DNA of 64,000 bases from DASRDR01 sp963812945 [NCBI: uncultured Candidatus Rokubacteria bacterium] (GCA_963812945.1 CAWEXD010000008.1:2356001-2420000); one strand, 5' to 3'; shown: positions 1 through 8,897, counted from the first letter of the stretch. Numbers and translations: made by a program. Notes: a model not told the origin generated them from the letters alone.

Positions 1-138
1 CTCCTCGATCCGGCCCTGTCCCCCGACGCGCCGGAGGCGCGTCAGCTCCTCCGCCGGTGGGGCGTCCTTCACGCGGTGCGCACGGTGCTCGGCCTCGCGG
101 CGGCGGCCGCGATGGCGCATCTCTTGGCCCGCGGGTGA
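1..138 (+). CDS. DUF1772-like membrane protein, C-terminal fragment
   Basis: The window opens inside a reading frame that runs from base 1 to a TGA at 136-138. The visible 45 residues include an RRWG..HAVRT segment followed by an alanine-rich hydrophobic stretch. This resembles the last helix of the DUF1772 (anthrone oxygenase-like) small membrane proteins. The TGA overlaps the GTG start of the next gene (GTGA at 135-138), so the two are probably translationally coupled. The 5' part lies outside the window. The family call rests on a short tail and is tentative; only the existence of the frame is well supported. Confidence 0.5.
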   Translation, partial: LLDPALSPDAPEARQLLRRWGVLHAVRTVLGLAAAAAMAHLLARG

Positions 139-884
139 GCGCCCCCGGCAGCGGTCGCGAGGAGCCGGCCGCCCCGCCACATCTCGAGCTCCGCGCCCTC
201 GCCATCCATTACGGGGCGATCCGCGCGGTCCACGACGTGTCCCTCGAGGTGCGCGCGGAGGAGATCGTCACGCTCGTCGGGTCGAACGGCGCCGGGAAGT
301 CGTCGACGCTGAACGCCGTGGCCGGGCTGGTCCGCCCCGCTTGCGGCGAGATTCGGCTCCTGGGCGCTCGCGTCGACGGCCTCCGACCCTGGCAGCTCGT
401 GGCCCGCGGCGTGAGCCTCACCCCCGAGGGCCGCCAGGTGTTCCCGCGCTTCAGCGTCGAGGAGAACCTCGCGGTGGGCGCGTACACCCGCCGCGACGCG
501 GCGGCGGTTGCGGCAGACCTCGACCGCGTGTTCGCGCTGTTCCCGATCCTGCGGGAGCGCCACCGTCAGCCGGCGGGCACCCTCTCCGGCGGCGAGCAGC
601 AGATGCTCACCATCGGCCGGGCCCTCATGGCTCGCCCGCGGCTCCTCCTGCTGGACGAGCCGTCGCTCGGCCTGGCGCCGCTCGCCGCCCGCCAGATCTT
701 CCAGACCATCGCCGAAATCCGCCGCCAGGGGGTGACCGTACTCCTAGTGGAGCAGAACGTTCACCTCGCTTTCACCGTGGCGGACCGGGCGTACGTCATG
801 GAGACCGGGCGGGTGCGCCTCCAGGGCACCCCGGCCGAGCTCTCGCAGGACGAGGCGGTCGTCCGCACTTACCTCGGAGGGTAG
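135..884 (+). CDS. livF: Branched-chain amino acid-type ABC transporter ATP-binding protein (LivF family)
   Basis: A 249-residue ATPase of the high-affinity LIV/HAAT transporter class, which powers uptake of branched-chain amino acids or related carboxylates at the inner membrane. Walker A (GSNGAGKS) is at about residues 49-56, the LSGGEQQ signature at about 150-156 and Walker B (LLLLDEP) at about 170-176. LivF-typical features are TPEGRQVFP and the VEQNV segment near the C-terminus. The GTG at 135, overlapping the preceding stop, is preferred to an in-frame ATG-like extension from 57, because the extra 26 residues are low-complexity Arg/Gly and homologs begin close to the EL.LHY strand. The partner permeases, LivG and binding protein are not in this window. 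Confidence 0.88.
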   Translation: MSAPGSGREEPAAPPHLELRALAIHYGAIRAVHDVSLEVRAEEIVTLVGSNGAGKSSTLNAVAGLVRPACGEIRLLGARVDGLRPWQLVARGVSLTPEGRQVFPRFSVEENLAVGAYTRRDAAAVAADLDRVFALFPILRERHRQPAGTLSGGEQQMLTIGRALMARPRLLLLDEPSLGLAPLAARQIFQTIAEIRRQGVTVLLVEQNVHLAFTVADRAYVMETGRVRLQGTPAELSQDEAVVRTYLGG

Positions 885-888
885 CCGC

Positions 889-1884
889 ATGTCCGACCGG
901 TCCGCCCGATCCGACCGACATCGGGTCCTCTACTGGAACCGCGCCACGCCCGAGCTCTACGCCGTCATCCGGGAGGAGGCGCCGCCCGAGCTGGAGCCCG
1001 AGTTTCTCGAGACCGAGGACCCGGCCGAGGCACGCCTGAAGCTCGGGCGCGCGGAGTTCCTCGTGATCGCCGACTGGGCGCTCACCCAGACGGACCTCGA
1101 GGCCGCGCCCCGGCTCCGCATGGTCCAGCACCAGGGAGTGGGCTACGAGCGCATCGACACCGCGGCGCTGGCCGCGCGGAAGATCCCGCTCTGCCTCTGT
1201 CCCGCCGGCACGGCGACCGGCGTCGGCGAGCACACGATGACGCTGATCCTCGCCATCCTGAAGCAAGTCGTCCTGGCGCACAACGCCCTCGTCCAGGGCC
1301 GGTGGCTCCAGTGGACGCTCCGCCCCTTGACCCGGGACCTCGAGGGCAAGACGCTCGGCCTCTTCGGCTTCGGCCGGACGGGCCGCGCGACCGCCCAGCG
1401 CGCCCTCGGCTTCGGCGTGCGGCTCCTCGCCTGCGATCCCTACGTGAGCCTGACCCCCGGGGAGCGCGCCCGGTACGGCGGGATCGAGCTGGTCTCGCGG
1501 GAGCGGCTCCTCCGCGAGTCGGACGTGGTGGTCTGCCACGTGCCGCTCACCGACGAGACGCGGCACATGGTCGACCGGGCATTCCTCGCGCAGATGAAGC
1601 CGACCGCATACCTGATCAACATCTCGCGCGGCGGCGTCGTGGACCAGGACGCGCTCGTGGACGCGCTCCGGCAGCGTCGCATCGCCGGGGCTGGCCTCGA
1701 CGTCTTCACGCCGGAGCCGCTCGAGCCCGGGCACCCTCTCACGACCCTCGACAACGTCGTGTTGACCCCTCATGTGGGCGCGGGGACGCTCGACGCGTTC
1801 CGCACGAAGATGCGGTTCGCGCTGGGCAACATCCAGCGCGTCGTCCAGGGCGAGCCGCCCCTCGAGCGCGTTCTCGAGACCTGA
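889..1884 (+). CDS. D-isomer-specific 2-hydroxyacid dehydrogenase
   Basis: A 331-residue NAD(P)-dependent oxidoreductase interconverting a 2-ketoacid and a D-2-hydroxyacid, such as a phosphoglycerate, glyoxylate or hydroxypyruvate type substrate. The Rossmann motif GLFGFGRTGRA is near residues 155-165. The substrate-binding Arg is in NISRGGVVDQDAL, the Glu in TPEPLEP, and the catalytic His in TPHVGAGT. The ATG at 889 follows GGAGG at 877-881, four bases after the LivF stop, so it probably belongs to the same transcript. The FlK-like thioesterase gene follows on the same strand. The exact substrate cannot be read from the sequence. Confidence 0.88.
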   Translation: MSDRSARSDRHRVLYWNRATPELYAVIREEAPPELEPEFLETEDPAEARLKLGRAEFLVIADWALTQTDLEAAPRLRMVQHQGVGYERIDTAALAARKIPLCLCPAGTATGVGEHTMTLILAILKQVVLAHNALVQGRWLQWTLRPLTRDLEGKTLGLFGFGRTGRATAQRALGFGVRLLACDPYVSLTPGERARYGGIELVSRERLLRESDVVVCHVPLTDETRHMVDRAFLAQMKPTAYLINISRGGVVDQDALVDALRQRRIAGAGLDVFTPEPLEPGHPLTTLDNVVLTPHVGAGTLDAFRTKMRFALGNIQRVVQGEPPLERVLET

Positions 1885-2004
1885 CGGAGCGGTCCGGGGA
1901 TCGCGATGCCGTCCGTCGCCGGCACGCTCCTGCTCCTCCTGGCGGCCCTGCCCGCGGCCGTGGCCGGAGGCGCGTCCATCCACCGCGTTGAAGGGAGGGG
2001 TCCG

Positions 2005-2403
2005 ATGGCGATCGTGCCGGGACTCGTCGGAGAGATCGAGCTCGTCGTCCAGCCCGCCGACACGGCGGACGCGCTCGGGAACCAGGGTGTCCACGTGCTG
2101 GCCACGCCTCGCCTGGTGGCGCTCCTCGAGCAGGCCGCCATCCGCGCGGTCGCGCCGCATCTCCCGACCGGCGCCAGCACCGTCGGAACGCGGATCGACG
2201 TCCGCCACCTGGCGGCCACGCCGGTCGGCATGCGCGCGGTGATCCGCGCCACGCTCCGCGAGGTCGACGGCCGCCGCTTCGTGTTCGACATCGAGGGGCG
2301 CGACGAGGTGGAGCGGGTCGTGGAAGGCACGCACGAGCGGTTCCAGATCGACCAGGCGCGCTTCCTCGCCCGCATCGCCGCGAAGGGCCGTCCCTCGGCC
2401 TGA
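2005..2403 (+). CDS. FlK-like hotdog acyl-CoA thioesterase
   Basis: A 132-residue single hotdog-fold protein resembling the fluoroacetyl-CoA thioesterase FlK. The FlK catalytic triad (Thr42, Glu50, His76) and Gly69 have equivalents with identical spacing: Thr34, Glu42, His68 and Gly61. The HLAATP and EGTHERF segments also match the family. The start at ATG 2005 is chosen because a strong AAGGGAGGGG sits at 1991-2000. An upstream ATG at 1906 would add 33 residues that look like a signal peptide, but it has only a weak, distant GGAG. Substrates are probably small acyl-CoAs; activity on fluoroacetyl-CoA is not implied. It follows the 2-hydroxyacid dehydrogenase. Confidence 0.75.
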   Translation: MAIVPGLVGEIELVVQPADTADALGNQGVHVLATPRLVALLEQAAIRAVAPHLPTGASTVGTRIDVRHLAATPVGMRAVIRATLREVDGRRFVFDIEGRDEVERVVEGTHERFQIDQARFLARIAAKGRPSA

Positions 2404-2424
2404 GCCGGGGGCGCGGCGATCAGG

Positions 2425-4551
2425 TCAGTCGGCGAGGACGACCTGGTCGCGGCCCTCGCGCTTCGCGCGGTAGAGCGCGGCGTCGGCGGCCCGGAGGAGC
2501 GCGCCGCTCGAATTCCCGTGCTCCGGGAACGCGGCCACGCCCATCGAGCAGCGCACGCCCTCGAGGGGCCGCCCGCCGTGGGTCACGCGGAGGCCACGGA
2601 TGACGTCCTGGATCTCCTCCGCCCGCCGCCGGGCGTCCGGGAGGGACGCCTCCGGCAGGATGAGCACGAACTCCTCGCCCCCGTAGCGGCACGCCACGTC
2701 GCCCACCCGCGACACGGCTCGGAGCATGGCTCCCAGGCTCGCCAGGACGGTGTCGCCCGCCTCGTGACCGAAGGTGTCGTTGAAGTGCTTGAACCGGTCG
2801 ATGTCGAGGAGGATGAGGGACAGCGGCCGGCGCTCGCGCTGTGCGCGGCTCAGCTCGCGATCGAGGGTCTCCTCCATGTACCGCCGGTTGAAGAGCCCGG
2901 TGAGCGGGTCACGGATGGACTGGCCGCGCAGCGTCTCCCGGAGCCGGACGTTCGCGAGCGCGAGGGCGAACTGCTCGGCGACCGTGACCGCCAGCCGCAC
3001 GCGGGCCTCGCCCAGGCCACCGTCGGCGCCCGCCCCGGGGGGCACGGCGAGCGTGAACAGGCCCAGCGTCTCGCCCTGGGCCGCCAGGGGAACGCAGACG
3101 AACGCCTCCGGCGACGGCTCGCCGAGGTGCGGGCACGCCGGGCTCGAGCCCGCGACGTCGACCCGGTACACGCGGCCTCGGCGGAGGGCCCAGCACTCGT
3201 CGAGCTGGAACCGCTCGCGCCCGCCGGCGAGCGGCGGGCCCCACGTCGCGACCGCCCACAGGCCGTCGCGGGAGGCGGGCGTCACCAGCACCGCCCCCGC
3301 CGCGTCCGGGAAGAGCCGGCCGCAGAGCTGGCCCATCACGGCGTGCGCCTCGTCCGGAGTGGCGCACGCCTGCAGGAGCTCGCTGAGCTGCCGCAAGAGC
3401 TCGACCTCGTGCGTGCGCTCGGCGACCAGCGCGTCGACGCGCCCCGCGAGGGCGAGCCTGGCCTCGCGCTCGACGGTCATCACGGTGCTCAACCGCGCCG
3501 CCATGCCGTTCAGCCCGCGCGCCAACGCGCCGATCTCGTCACCCCCGGTCACCTCGGCGCGCGCCTCGAGGTCGCCCGTCGCCAGGCGGCCGGTCGCCTC
3601 GGCGAGTGTCCTGACGCGGCGGACGACGATCCACTCCGTGCCGACCCAGGCGGCCACGATGGCCAGCACGGCGACGAGCCCCATTCCCGCGAGGCTACGC
3701 CGGAAGGCGCGGTCCACCTCGGCGAAGGCGGCCGCGCGAGGGAGCGCCACGCTCAGGTACGCGCGGCGGCCGCCGGGCAGCCCTGGGAGAGGCGCGAACC
3801 CGAACAGCCGGACAACCCCGTCGGCCCCCGCCACCTCGGCCGTCCCGTCCCCTCGCTCGGCGAGGGCCGCCGACACTATGGGCGCCTCGGGAAGGCGCTG
3901 GCCGACCCATCGCGTGGGGTCGGGGTGCCGCGCCAGGATCGTGCCGCGGTCGTCCGAGAGGGCGATGACCCAATCGCGGGACAGGTCCGCCGCGGCATGG
4001 CGCCCGACCCAGGCCAGATCGAGCGCGGCGAAGACCACGAGCTGGGTTCCCCCACCGGGGTAGGGCACGGGAAGCGCGGCGACCAGCTGGGCACGGCCGG
4101 TGGCCGGATCGACCTCGTGATCGCCCGTGGCGAACGCCTGGCCGCGCACGGCCCGGTCGAACCATGGTCGGTCCGTCACGTTCTCGGGCCGGGACCCGGG
4201 CACCGCGCTGCAGATGACTTCCCCGTCCGCCGCCGCCACGCCCAGGGTCGTGAGGTCCGGGAACTCCCGGAGGAGCGCGGCGAATCGGGCCGCGCACGCC
4301 GAAGAGTCCGCGGAGCGGGTCTCGGGCAGCGCCGAGAGGGTCACGAGGAGCCGCCGCGTTTCCCCCAGCCGCTGCTCGTGTGCCCGGGCCAAGCCGCGGG
4401 CGACCTTGAGCGCCTCCTCACGTCCTTCGCGCGCGGCTTCGTGTCGCTGGGTCAGGTAGCCGTAGACAGCGAGGCCAACGGTCGGCAGCGCGGCCACGAG
4501 GACGAGCGCCACCAAGCGGTCGCGGAGGCTCGCGAGTCGAATGGCTGGCAT
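2425..4551 (-). CDS. Membrane diguanylate cyclase: periplasmic sensor, HAMP, GAF, GGDEF
   Basis: A 708-residue sensor that makes cyclic di-GMP from two GTP. It has an N-terminal TM helix (about 12-32), a periplasmic PDC/dCache-like domain (about 35-275) and a second TM helix (about 290-315). HAMP (about 315-370), GAF (about 395-535) and GGDEF domains follow. The active-site loop is GGEEF at 624-628, a functional variant. An RxxD inhibitory site (RVGD, 615-618) lies five residues before it, so product feedback is expected. The ATG at 4551 begins MPAIRLASLRDRL, and the frame upstream is antisense to the GT39 gene and not coding. It is divergent from the glycosyltransferases, with 57 bp between them. 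Confidence 0.92.
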   Translation of the reverse strand: MPAIRLASLRDRLVALVLVAALPTVGLAVYGYLTQRHEAAREGREEALKVARGLARAHEQRLGETRRLLVTLSALPETRSADSSACAARFAALLREFPDLTTLGVAAADGEVICSAVPGSRPENVTDRPWFDRAVRGQAFATGDHEVDPATGRAQLVAALPVPYPGGGTQLVVFAALDLAWVGRHAAADLSRDWVIALSDDRGTILARHPDPTRWVGQRLPEAPIVSAALAERGDGTAEVAGADGVVRLFGFAPLPGLPGGRRAYLSVALPRAAAFAEVDRAFRRSLAGMGLVAVLAIVAAWVGTEWIVVRRVRTLAEATGRLATGDLEARAEVTGGDEIGALARGLNGMAARLSTVMTVEREARLALAGRVDALVAERTHEVELLRQLSELLQACATPDEAHAVMGQLCGRLFPDAAGAVLVTPASRDGLWAVATWGPPLAGGRERFQLDECWALRRGRVYRVDVAGSSPACPHLGEPSPEAFVCVPLAAQGETLGLFTLAVPPGAGADGGLGEARVRLAVTVAEQFALALANVRLRETLRGQSIRDPLTGLFNRRYMEETLDRELSRAQRERRPLSLILLDIDRFKHFNDTFGHEAGDTVLASLGAMLRAVSRVGDVACRYGGEEFVLILPEASLPDARRRAEEIQDVIRGLRVTHGGRPLEGVRCSMGVAAFPEHGNSSGALLRAADAALYRAKREGRDQVVLAD

Positions 4552-4595
4552 TGTCACCGCACCGGTCTTCTTCTTCGTGTACCACGACTCCCGGG

Positions 4596-4601
4596 TACAA
4601 T
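4596..4601 (+). promoter_or_regulatory. Possible -10 element (TACAAT)
   Basis: TACAAT ends 7 bases before the GTG start at 4609, in the 57-bp divergent gap. A transcript starting at the usual distance would begin at or next to the start codon, which implies a leaderless mRNA. No clear -35 is visible at 16-18 bp spacing, so this is only suggestive. Confidence 0.3.
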
Positions 4602-4608
4602 CTAGCCC

Positions 4609-6249
4609 GTGCGCCCGCCCCGGGACGCCTTGCTGGTCCTCGCGCTCGCGGGGCTGCTCCTCCTCCCCGGCCTCGGCACCGTGGCCCTCACGGACCGCGA
4701 CGAGGGTGCCAACGCCGAGGCGGCCCGCGAGATGCTGGAGCACCGCTCCTGGATCACGCCGACGCTCGGCGGAGCGCCGCGCTTCGCCAAGCCCGCGTTC
4801 GCGTACTGGCTGATGGCGGGCGCGTACGCGGTCCTCGGTGTGGGCGAGACGGCCGCGCGGCTGCCGTCCGCGGTGGCGGCGCTCGGGCTCGTGCTCGTCC
4901 AGTACGCCTTCGCGCGCTGGGCCTTCGCTGCGAGCGTGGCGTGGCGCGCCGCGCTGGTGCTGCTCCTGTCGGTCGAGTACGTCGCGATCGGCCGCATGGC
5001 GCTCACCGATGCGAACCTGGCGCTCTGGACGACCGTCACCGCGTACGCGTTCCTCCGGGGGTGGCTCGGGGCTCCGCCTCGCGGGCGCTGGTACGCCCTG
5101 GCCTGGATCGCGAGCGGCCTCGCCGTGCTCGTCAAGGGCCCGGTCGGGCTCCTCGTGCCGCTCGGCGGAGTCGTCGCGTACCTCGCGCTCGCCGGAGGGC
5201 TCCGCCAGGCCTGGCGGGAAGCCTGGCCGCTCCGCGGGCTTCTGCTCCTCCTCCTGGTCGCCGGGCCCTGGTACCTGGCGATGTTCTGGCTGCACGGGTG
5301 GGATTACGCGGCCCGAGCGCGGGGCGAGACGATCGGTCGCGTGCTCCGGCCGGTGACCGGCCCCGGCGGCACGGCGCTCTTCTACCTGCCCGTGCTCCTG
5401 CTGGGGTTCTTTCCCTGGAGCGCCTTCCTGCCGGAAGCGGTCGTGGCGGGGCTCCGCCACGCCCGCTCGCGCGCGCGGCGGAGCCGCGCCGAGGCCGTCT
5501 CCGTCTTTGCGGCCGCGTGGCTCGTCGCGGGCCTCGTGCTGTTCTCCCTGGCACAGACCCGGCTGCCTCACTACGTCCTCCCGCTGTTCCCGGGGGCCGC
5601 GCTCCTCGTCGCGACGGCGTGGCCGGCACGTCCATCCCGGCTGACGCGGGGGCTCCTCGCCGGGATCGCGATCGCGCTGGCGACGCTCCTTGCCGTGGCG
5701 TGGCTCGGGCCCGCGCAGGTCGTGCGTCTGCTGGCCCCGGCGTATCCGGCGGCCACCGGCACGACCCTGCCCGCCACCGCCCTCGTGGTGGCGGCCCTCG
5801 TCGCCGGCGCCGGCGCCGCCGCCGCCCTCGCGCGGGACGGGGACCGTCTCTTCAAGGTGCTCGCGACCCTCGCCACGCTCGTGCTCGCCGTCGGCTTCCA
5901 GGCGACGCTGCCCGCGTTCAGCAGGGAGTTCGTGGCCCCGGCGGGGCAGCTCGCCGCCCGAGCCGCCGGCGCCGCGCGCCCGTGCGACACGCTCCTCGCG
6001 ATCGGACCGTACCGGCCGAGCCTCCTCTTCTATGCGCGGCGCCCCGTGGCGTTCGTCGGCGGGAAGAGCCGCCAGGACGACGCTCGTCTCGCCGAGCTGG
6101 CGGCGCGCCCCGGACGGCTCTTCGTCATCGCCCCCGCCGCGATGACGTCGACCCTCCCGCCCCCGGTCGCCGCGCTGCCGGTCGTGGAGGCTCGGGGCGG
6201 CTACGTGCTCCTCGTGAGCAGCGCGGCCGTGCCAGGGTGTAGCCCGTGA
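4609..6249 (+). CDS. GT39/ArnT-family membrane glycosyltransferase, first copy
   Basis: A 546-residue polytopic membrane protein of the GT-C class (ArnT/PMT-like). Such enzymes transfer a sugar from a polyprenyl-phosphate donor to a lipid or protein acceptor at the periplasmic face. The diagnostic first loop contains DRDEG with the paired acidic residues, followed by the APRFAKPAFAYW segment typical of ArnT homologs. About twelve hydrophobic helices follow and a small soluble tail ends the protein. The start is GTG 4609 and there is no evident Shine-Dalgarno. The stop overlaps the start of a second family member by 4 bases (GTGA), so the pair is co-translated. Acceptor and donor are unknown. 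Confidence 0.85.
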   Translation: MRPPRDALLVLALAGLLLLPGLGTVALTDRDEGANAEAAREMLEHRSWITPTLGGAPRFAKPAFAYWLMAGAYAVLGVGETAARLPSAVAALGLVLVQYAFARWAFAASVAWRAALVLLLSVEYVAIGRMALTDANLALWTTVTAYAFLRGWLGAPPRGRWYALAWIASGLAVLVKGPVGLLVPLGGVVAYLALAGGLRQAWREAWPLRGLLLLLLVAGPWYLAMFWLHGWDYAARARGETIGRVLRPVTGPGGTALFYLPVLLLGFFPWSAFLPEAVVAGLRHARSRARRSRAEAVSVFAAAWLVAGLVLFSLAQTRLPHYVLPLFPGAALLVATAWPARPSRLTRGLLAGIAIALATLLAVAWLGPAQVVRLLAPAYPAATGTTLPATALVVAALVAGAGAAAALARDGDRLFKVLATLATLVLAVGFQATLPAFSREFVAPAGQLAARAAGAARPCDTLLAIGPYRPSLLFYARRPVAFVGGKSRQDDARLAELAARPGRLFVIAPAAMTSTLPPPVAALPVVEARGGYVLLVSSAAVPGCSP

Positions 6250-7940
6250 CCGACCGCGGCCGGATCCGCGCGCTGCTCCTCGTCGTCGCCCTGGGCGCCG
6301 TCCTCTACCTACCGGGACTCGGGCGCGAGATCCTGCGCCACCCGCTGGAGGCGAAGTATGCCCTCGCCGCGCGCGAGATGGTCCGCGGTGGGCCATGGCT
6401 GGTCGCCCATCTCTTCGGACAGATCTACCCCGACAAGCCGCCGCTCTACTTCTGGGCCGTCGCCGGGGTCGCCGAGGTCAGAGGCGGCCGCCTCGACGAG
6501 GTCGCGTCCCGGCTTCCGGCCGTCGCCGGGGCGCTCGCCGGGCTCGCCCTCACCTTCCTGCTGGGCGAGTCGCTCTTCGGCAGGCAAGCGGGCCTGGCGG
6601 CCGCGACGGTGCTGGCGACGAGCGGTCTCTTCTTCTGGTACGCACGGCAGGGACATCCCGATCAGTTCCTGACCGCGGGGGTGGCGCTCGCATGCCTGGC
6701 TCTCTGGCGAAGCTTCGCCGCTCCCGTGGGGGGGCGCCGGACGGCCTGGATCGCGCTCGCGTACGCGGCGATGGCGCTGTCCGTGCTGAGCAAGGGGCTC
6801 CTCGGCTTGGTGCTCCCGCTCCTCGCCGCCGGTCTCTACCTGATCCTGACCGGGCCGCTCCGCACGGTGCCGGGGCGCCTGGGCCTCGGGCGGGGCCTCC
6901 CGGTCTTCGCCCTGATCGTGCTCGCCTGGTACGGTCCGGCTGTGGCCCGCTACGGGAGCGGCTACCTCCGCGAGACGATCGTGCATCATCAGATCGAGCG
7001 CTACGCGCGGGCCTTCGTTCACCACGGTCCCTGGTACTACTACTTCCCCGAGTTCACGACCGGGTTCCTGCCCTGGAGCCTCTTCGTACCGGGTGCCCTG
7101 GCCTTGGCATGGCAGGCGTGGCAGCGGACCCGGCCGCGACCACGAGACGCGGGGCAGGCCGCCGCCGACCCATCGGAGCTGGCCGCCGGGCCGCCGGCGC
7201 CGTTCCTCTTCCCGCTCTGCTGGTTCGTCACCGGGTTCGTGTTCTTCAGTCTGTCCACCGGCAAGCGCGGCGCGTACCTCCTGCCGCTCTACCCGGCCGC
7301 CGCGCTGCTCGTCGGCTGGGTATGGGCGCGCACGATCGCGGAGGGGCGGGGCTCGCGCTGGCTGGGGATACCGGTCACGCTTCTCGCCGGGGTCGGTTCC
7401 GGCCTCGCGCTCGGAATCTTGCTGGTGCCGCGCCGGCTCATCCCGGGAAGGATGGTGGACACGCTGGTCCCGGCCGATCCCGTGTGGCGGGTCGCTGCCG
7501 CGCTGATCCTGCTCGCCGGCGCCGCGGTGATCTGGCTGACGTGGCGGCGAGGGCGGCACGGCGCGACGCTCGCCGTGATCGTCGGTGTGCAGGCGCTGTG
7601 TCTCCTCGGCGTCGCGTTCGTCCGGGCGCCCCAGTACGAGGCGCGTTACCCGGCGCGAGAGCTGGCGGGGCGCCTGGCTGCCCTGACGCCGCCCGGCGAG
7701 CCCCTCTACTCACTCCTGGGCGACTACGACTTCCTGATCGCGTTCTACCTCGACCGGCCGATCACGCCGCTGGCGACGTCCTCTGAGCTCCTGCCGCCCC
7801 TCAGGACGGCCTCGCGTCTGGTTCTCGTGGATCACGGCGACCGCGAGGTGCTGGGCGCGCCGGGCGTCCTCGTTCTCGCCGAAGGTCAGCTCGGCCCGAA
7901 GCGCATCGTCCTCGTTCGAGTGGACCAGCGTCGCCGCTGA
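6246..7940 (+). CDS. GT39/ArnT-family membrane glycosyltransferase, second copy
   Basis: A 564-residue polytopic GT-C protein starting at GTG 6246 inside the stop of its upstream paralog. It keeps the LYLPGLGREI N-terminal helix. Its first loop reads HPLEAKYALAAREM instead of DRDEG, followed by YPDKPPLYFW. The acidic pair of the first loop is therefore altered relative to the neighbour, which may mean a different donor or acceptor or a helper role. Multiple hydrophobic helices and a soluble C-terminal domain ending near YDFLIAFYLDR follow. The operon arrangement suggests the two act on the same glycan or lipid. Specificity is not deducible. Confidence 0.83.
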   Translation: MTDRGRIRALLLVVALGAVLYLPGLGREILRHPLEAKYALAAREMVRGGPWLVAHLFGQIYPDKPPLYFWAVAGVAEVRGGRLDEVASRLPAVAGALAGLALTFLLGESLFGRQAGLAAATVLATSGLFFWYARQGHPDQFLTAGVALACLALWRSFAAPVGGRRTAWIALAYAAMALSVLSKGLLGLVLPLLAAGLYLILTGPLRTVPGRLGLGRGLPVFALIVLAWYGPAVARYGSGYLRETIVHHQIERYARAFVHHGPWYYYFPEFTTGFLPWSLFVPGALALAWQAWQRTRPRPRDAGQAAADPSELAAGPPAPFLFPLCWFVTGFVFFSLSTGKRGAYLLPLYPAAALLVGWVWARTIAEGRGSRWLGIPVTLLAGVGSGLALGILLVPRRLIPGRMVDTLVPADPVWRVAAALILLAGAAVIWLTWRRGRHGATLAVIVGVQALCLLGVAFVRAPQYEARYPARELAGRLAALTPPGEPLYSLLGDYDFLIAFYLDRPITPLATSSELLPPLRTASRLVLVDHGDREVLGAPGVLVLAEGQLGPKRIVLVRVDQRRR

Positions 7941-8078
7941 CCGATCCGCGGCGGCCGTAATCACCGCCGGCGCCGACCGGCCTTGTCGCGCGCCCCGCGG
8001 ACCCTCTATCCTCGGAGACGTCGCCGCGACAGATGCGCCCGCTCCAATCCTCGCTGCGCACAAGGGAGGCTCGTCGTC

Positions 8079-8825
8079 ATGCTGGACCGCCTGCTGGAGA
8101 TGCGGCGCACCCATCGCAAGGCGCCGGCGCCGACGCCATCGATCGCCCTCGACGTCGCCTACCGGATCCAGGACGAGCTGCGCGAGGCGCTCGTCGCCCG
8201 GGGGGAGCAGGTCATCGGATGGAAGGCCGGGCTGACCGGCCGGATCGCCCAGGAGGCCACGGGGGTCTACCACCCCGTGTCGGGCTTCCTGCTGGGCGAC
8301 GGCGTCTACGCGACCGGCGAGGCTGTTCCCCTGTCGCGGTTCGCGGACCTGGCCGTCGAGGTCGAGATGGCGTTCGTGATGAAGCGGGACCTGGCGGGCC
8401 CCGGCGTGACGTCCGCGACGGCGCTCTTGGCGGTGGAGGGCGCGATCCCGGCACTCGAGCTGGTGGAGTTCCGCTGGGAGGGTAAGCCCACGGGCGGTGA
8501 CCTCATCGCGGACGGCGTCGCCGCGAACGCCGTCGTGCTCGGCCAGCCGTTGACCCCCGTGATCGGGCTCGACCTCGCGCTGGAGGGCGTCGTCTACGAG
8601 ATGAACGGCCAGATCATGGCGACCAACACGGCGGCGGAGGTCCTCGGCAACCCGCTGAACTCGCTGGCCTGGCTCGCGAACCATCTCGGGGCACGGGGCC
8701 TCGGGCTCCGCGCCGGGGACCTCGTGATGAGCGGCTCGATCTCCACGCTCCTCCGCCCGAAGGCCGGCGACGTCGTGACCGCGCGTTTCACGCGCCTCGG
8801 GTCCGTCAGCGCCCGGTTCGCCTGA
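8079..8825 (+). CDS. 2-keto-4-pentenoate hydratase-like enzyme (MhpD/HpcG family)
   Basis: A 248-residue cytoplasmic protein of the fumarylacetoacetase-superfamily hydratase/decarboxylase branch. These enzymes add water to 2-hydroxypenta-2,4-dienoates, or decarboxylate oxalocrotonates, in meta-cleavage pathways. Family landmarks are GWKAGLTG near residues 46-53, the metal-binding EVEMAF segment near 90-95, and PALELVEFR. ATG 8079 is chosen because AAGGGAGG lies at 8062-8069; the in-frame extension to 7983 is not conserved in composition. No ring-cleavage dioxygenase lies beside it, so the pathway is uncertain. Confidence 0.82.
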   Translation: MLDRLLEMRRTHRKAPAPTPSIALDVAYRIQDELREALVARGEQVIGWKAGLTGRIAQEATGVYHPVSGFLLGDGVYATGEAVPLSRFADLAVEVEMAFVMKRDLAGPGVTSATALLAVEGAIPALELVEFRWEGKPTGGDLIADGVAANAVVLGQPLTPVIGLDLALEGVVYEMNGQIMATNTAAEVLGNPLNSLAWLANHLGARGLGLRAGDLVMSGSISTLLRPKAGDVVTARFTRLGSVSARFA

Positions 8826-8851
8826 TCCGCTCCAGGTGGACAGTGCGTGAC

Positions 8852-8876
8852 GCCGGGAGCGCGGCGACGCCCCGGC
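8852..8876. terminator. GC-rich hairpin between convergent genes
   Basis: GCCGGGAGCG at 8852-8861 pairs with CGCCCCGGC at 8868-8876, with one bulge and a 6-base loop. It lies between the hydratase stop (+) and the MFS stop (-), so it could serve both genes. No T-tract follows. Confidence 0.38.
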
Positions 8877-8897
8877 CGGAGCCGTCCCCTGGACCGG

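Noticed and set aside
57-134. Longer N-terminus for the LivF protein
   Set aside because: The added residues are Arg/Gly-rich, overlap the preceding DUF1772-like frame and do not match LivF; GTG 135 with the stop overlap is better.
2518-4605. Long plus-strand frame of 695 codons
   Set aside because: Antisense to the diguanylate cyclase; His/Arg/Gly-rich low-information sequence typical of high-GC shadow frames.
4552-6396. Upstream extension of the diguanylate cyclase frame on the minus strand
   Set aside because: It is antisense to the GT39 gene and its composition is shadow-like; the cyclase begins at MPAIRLASLRD with a TM helix.
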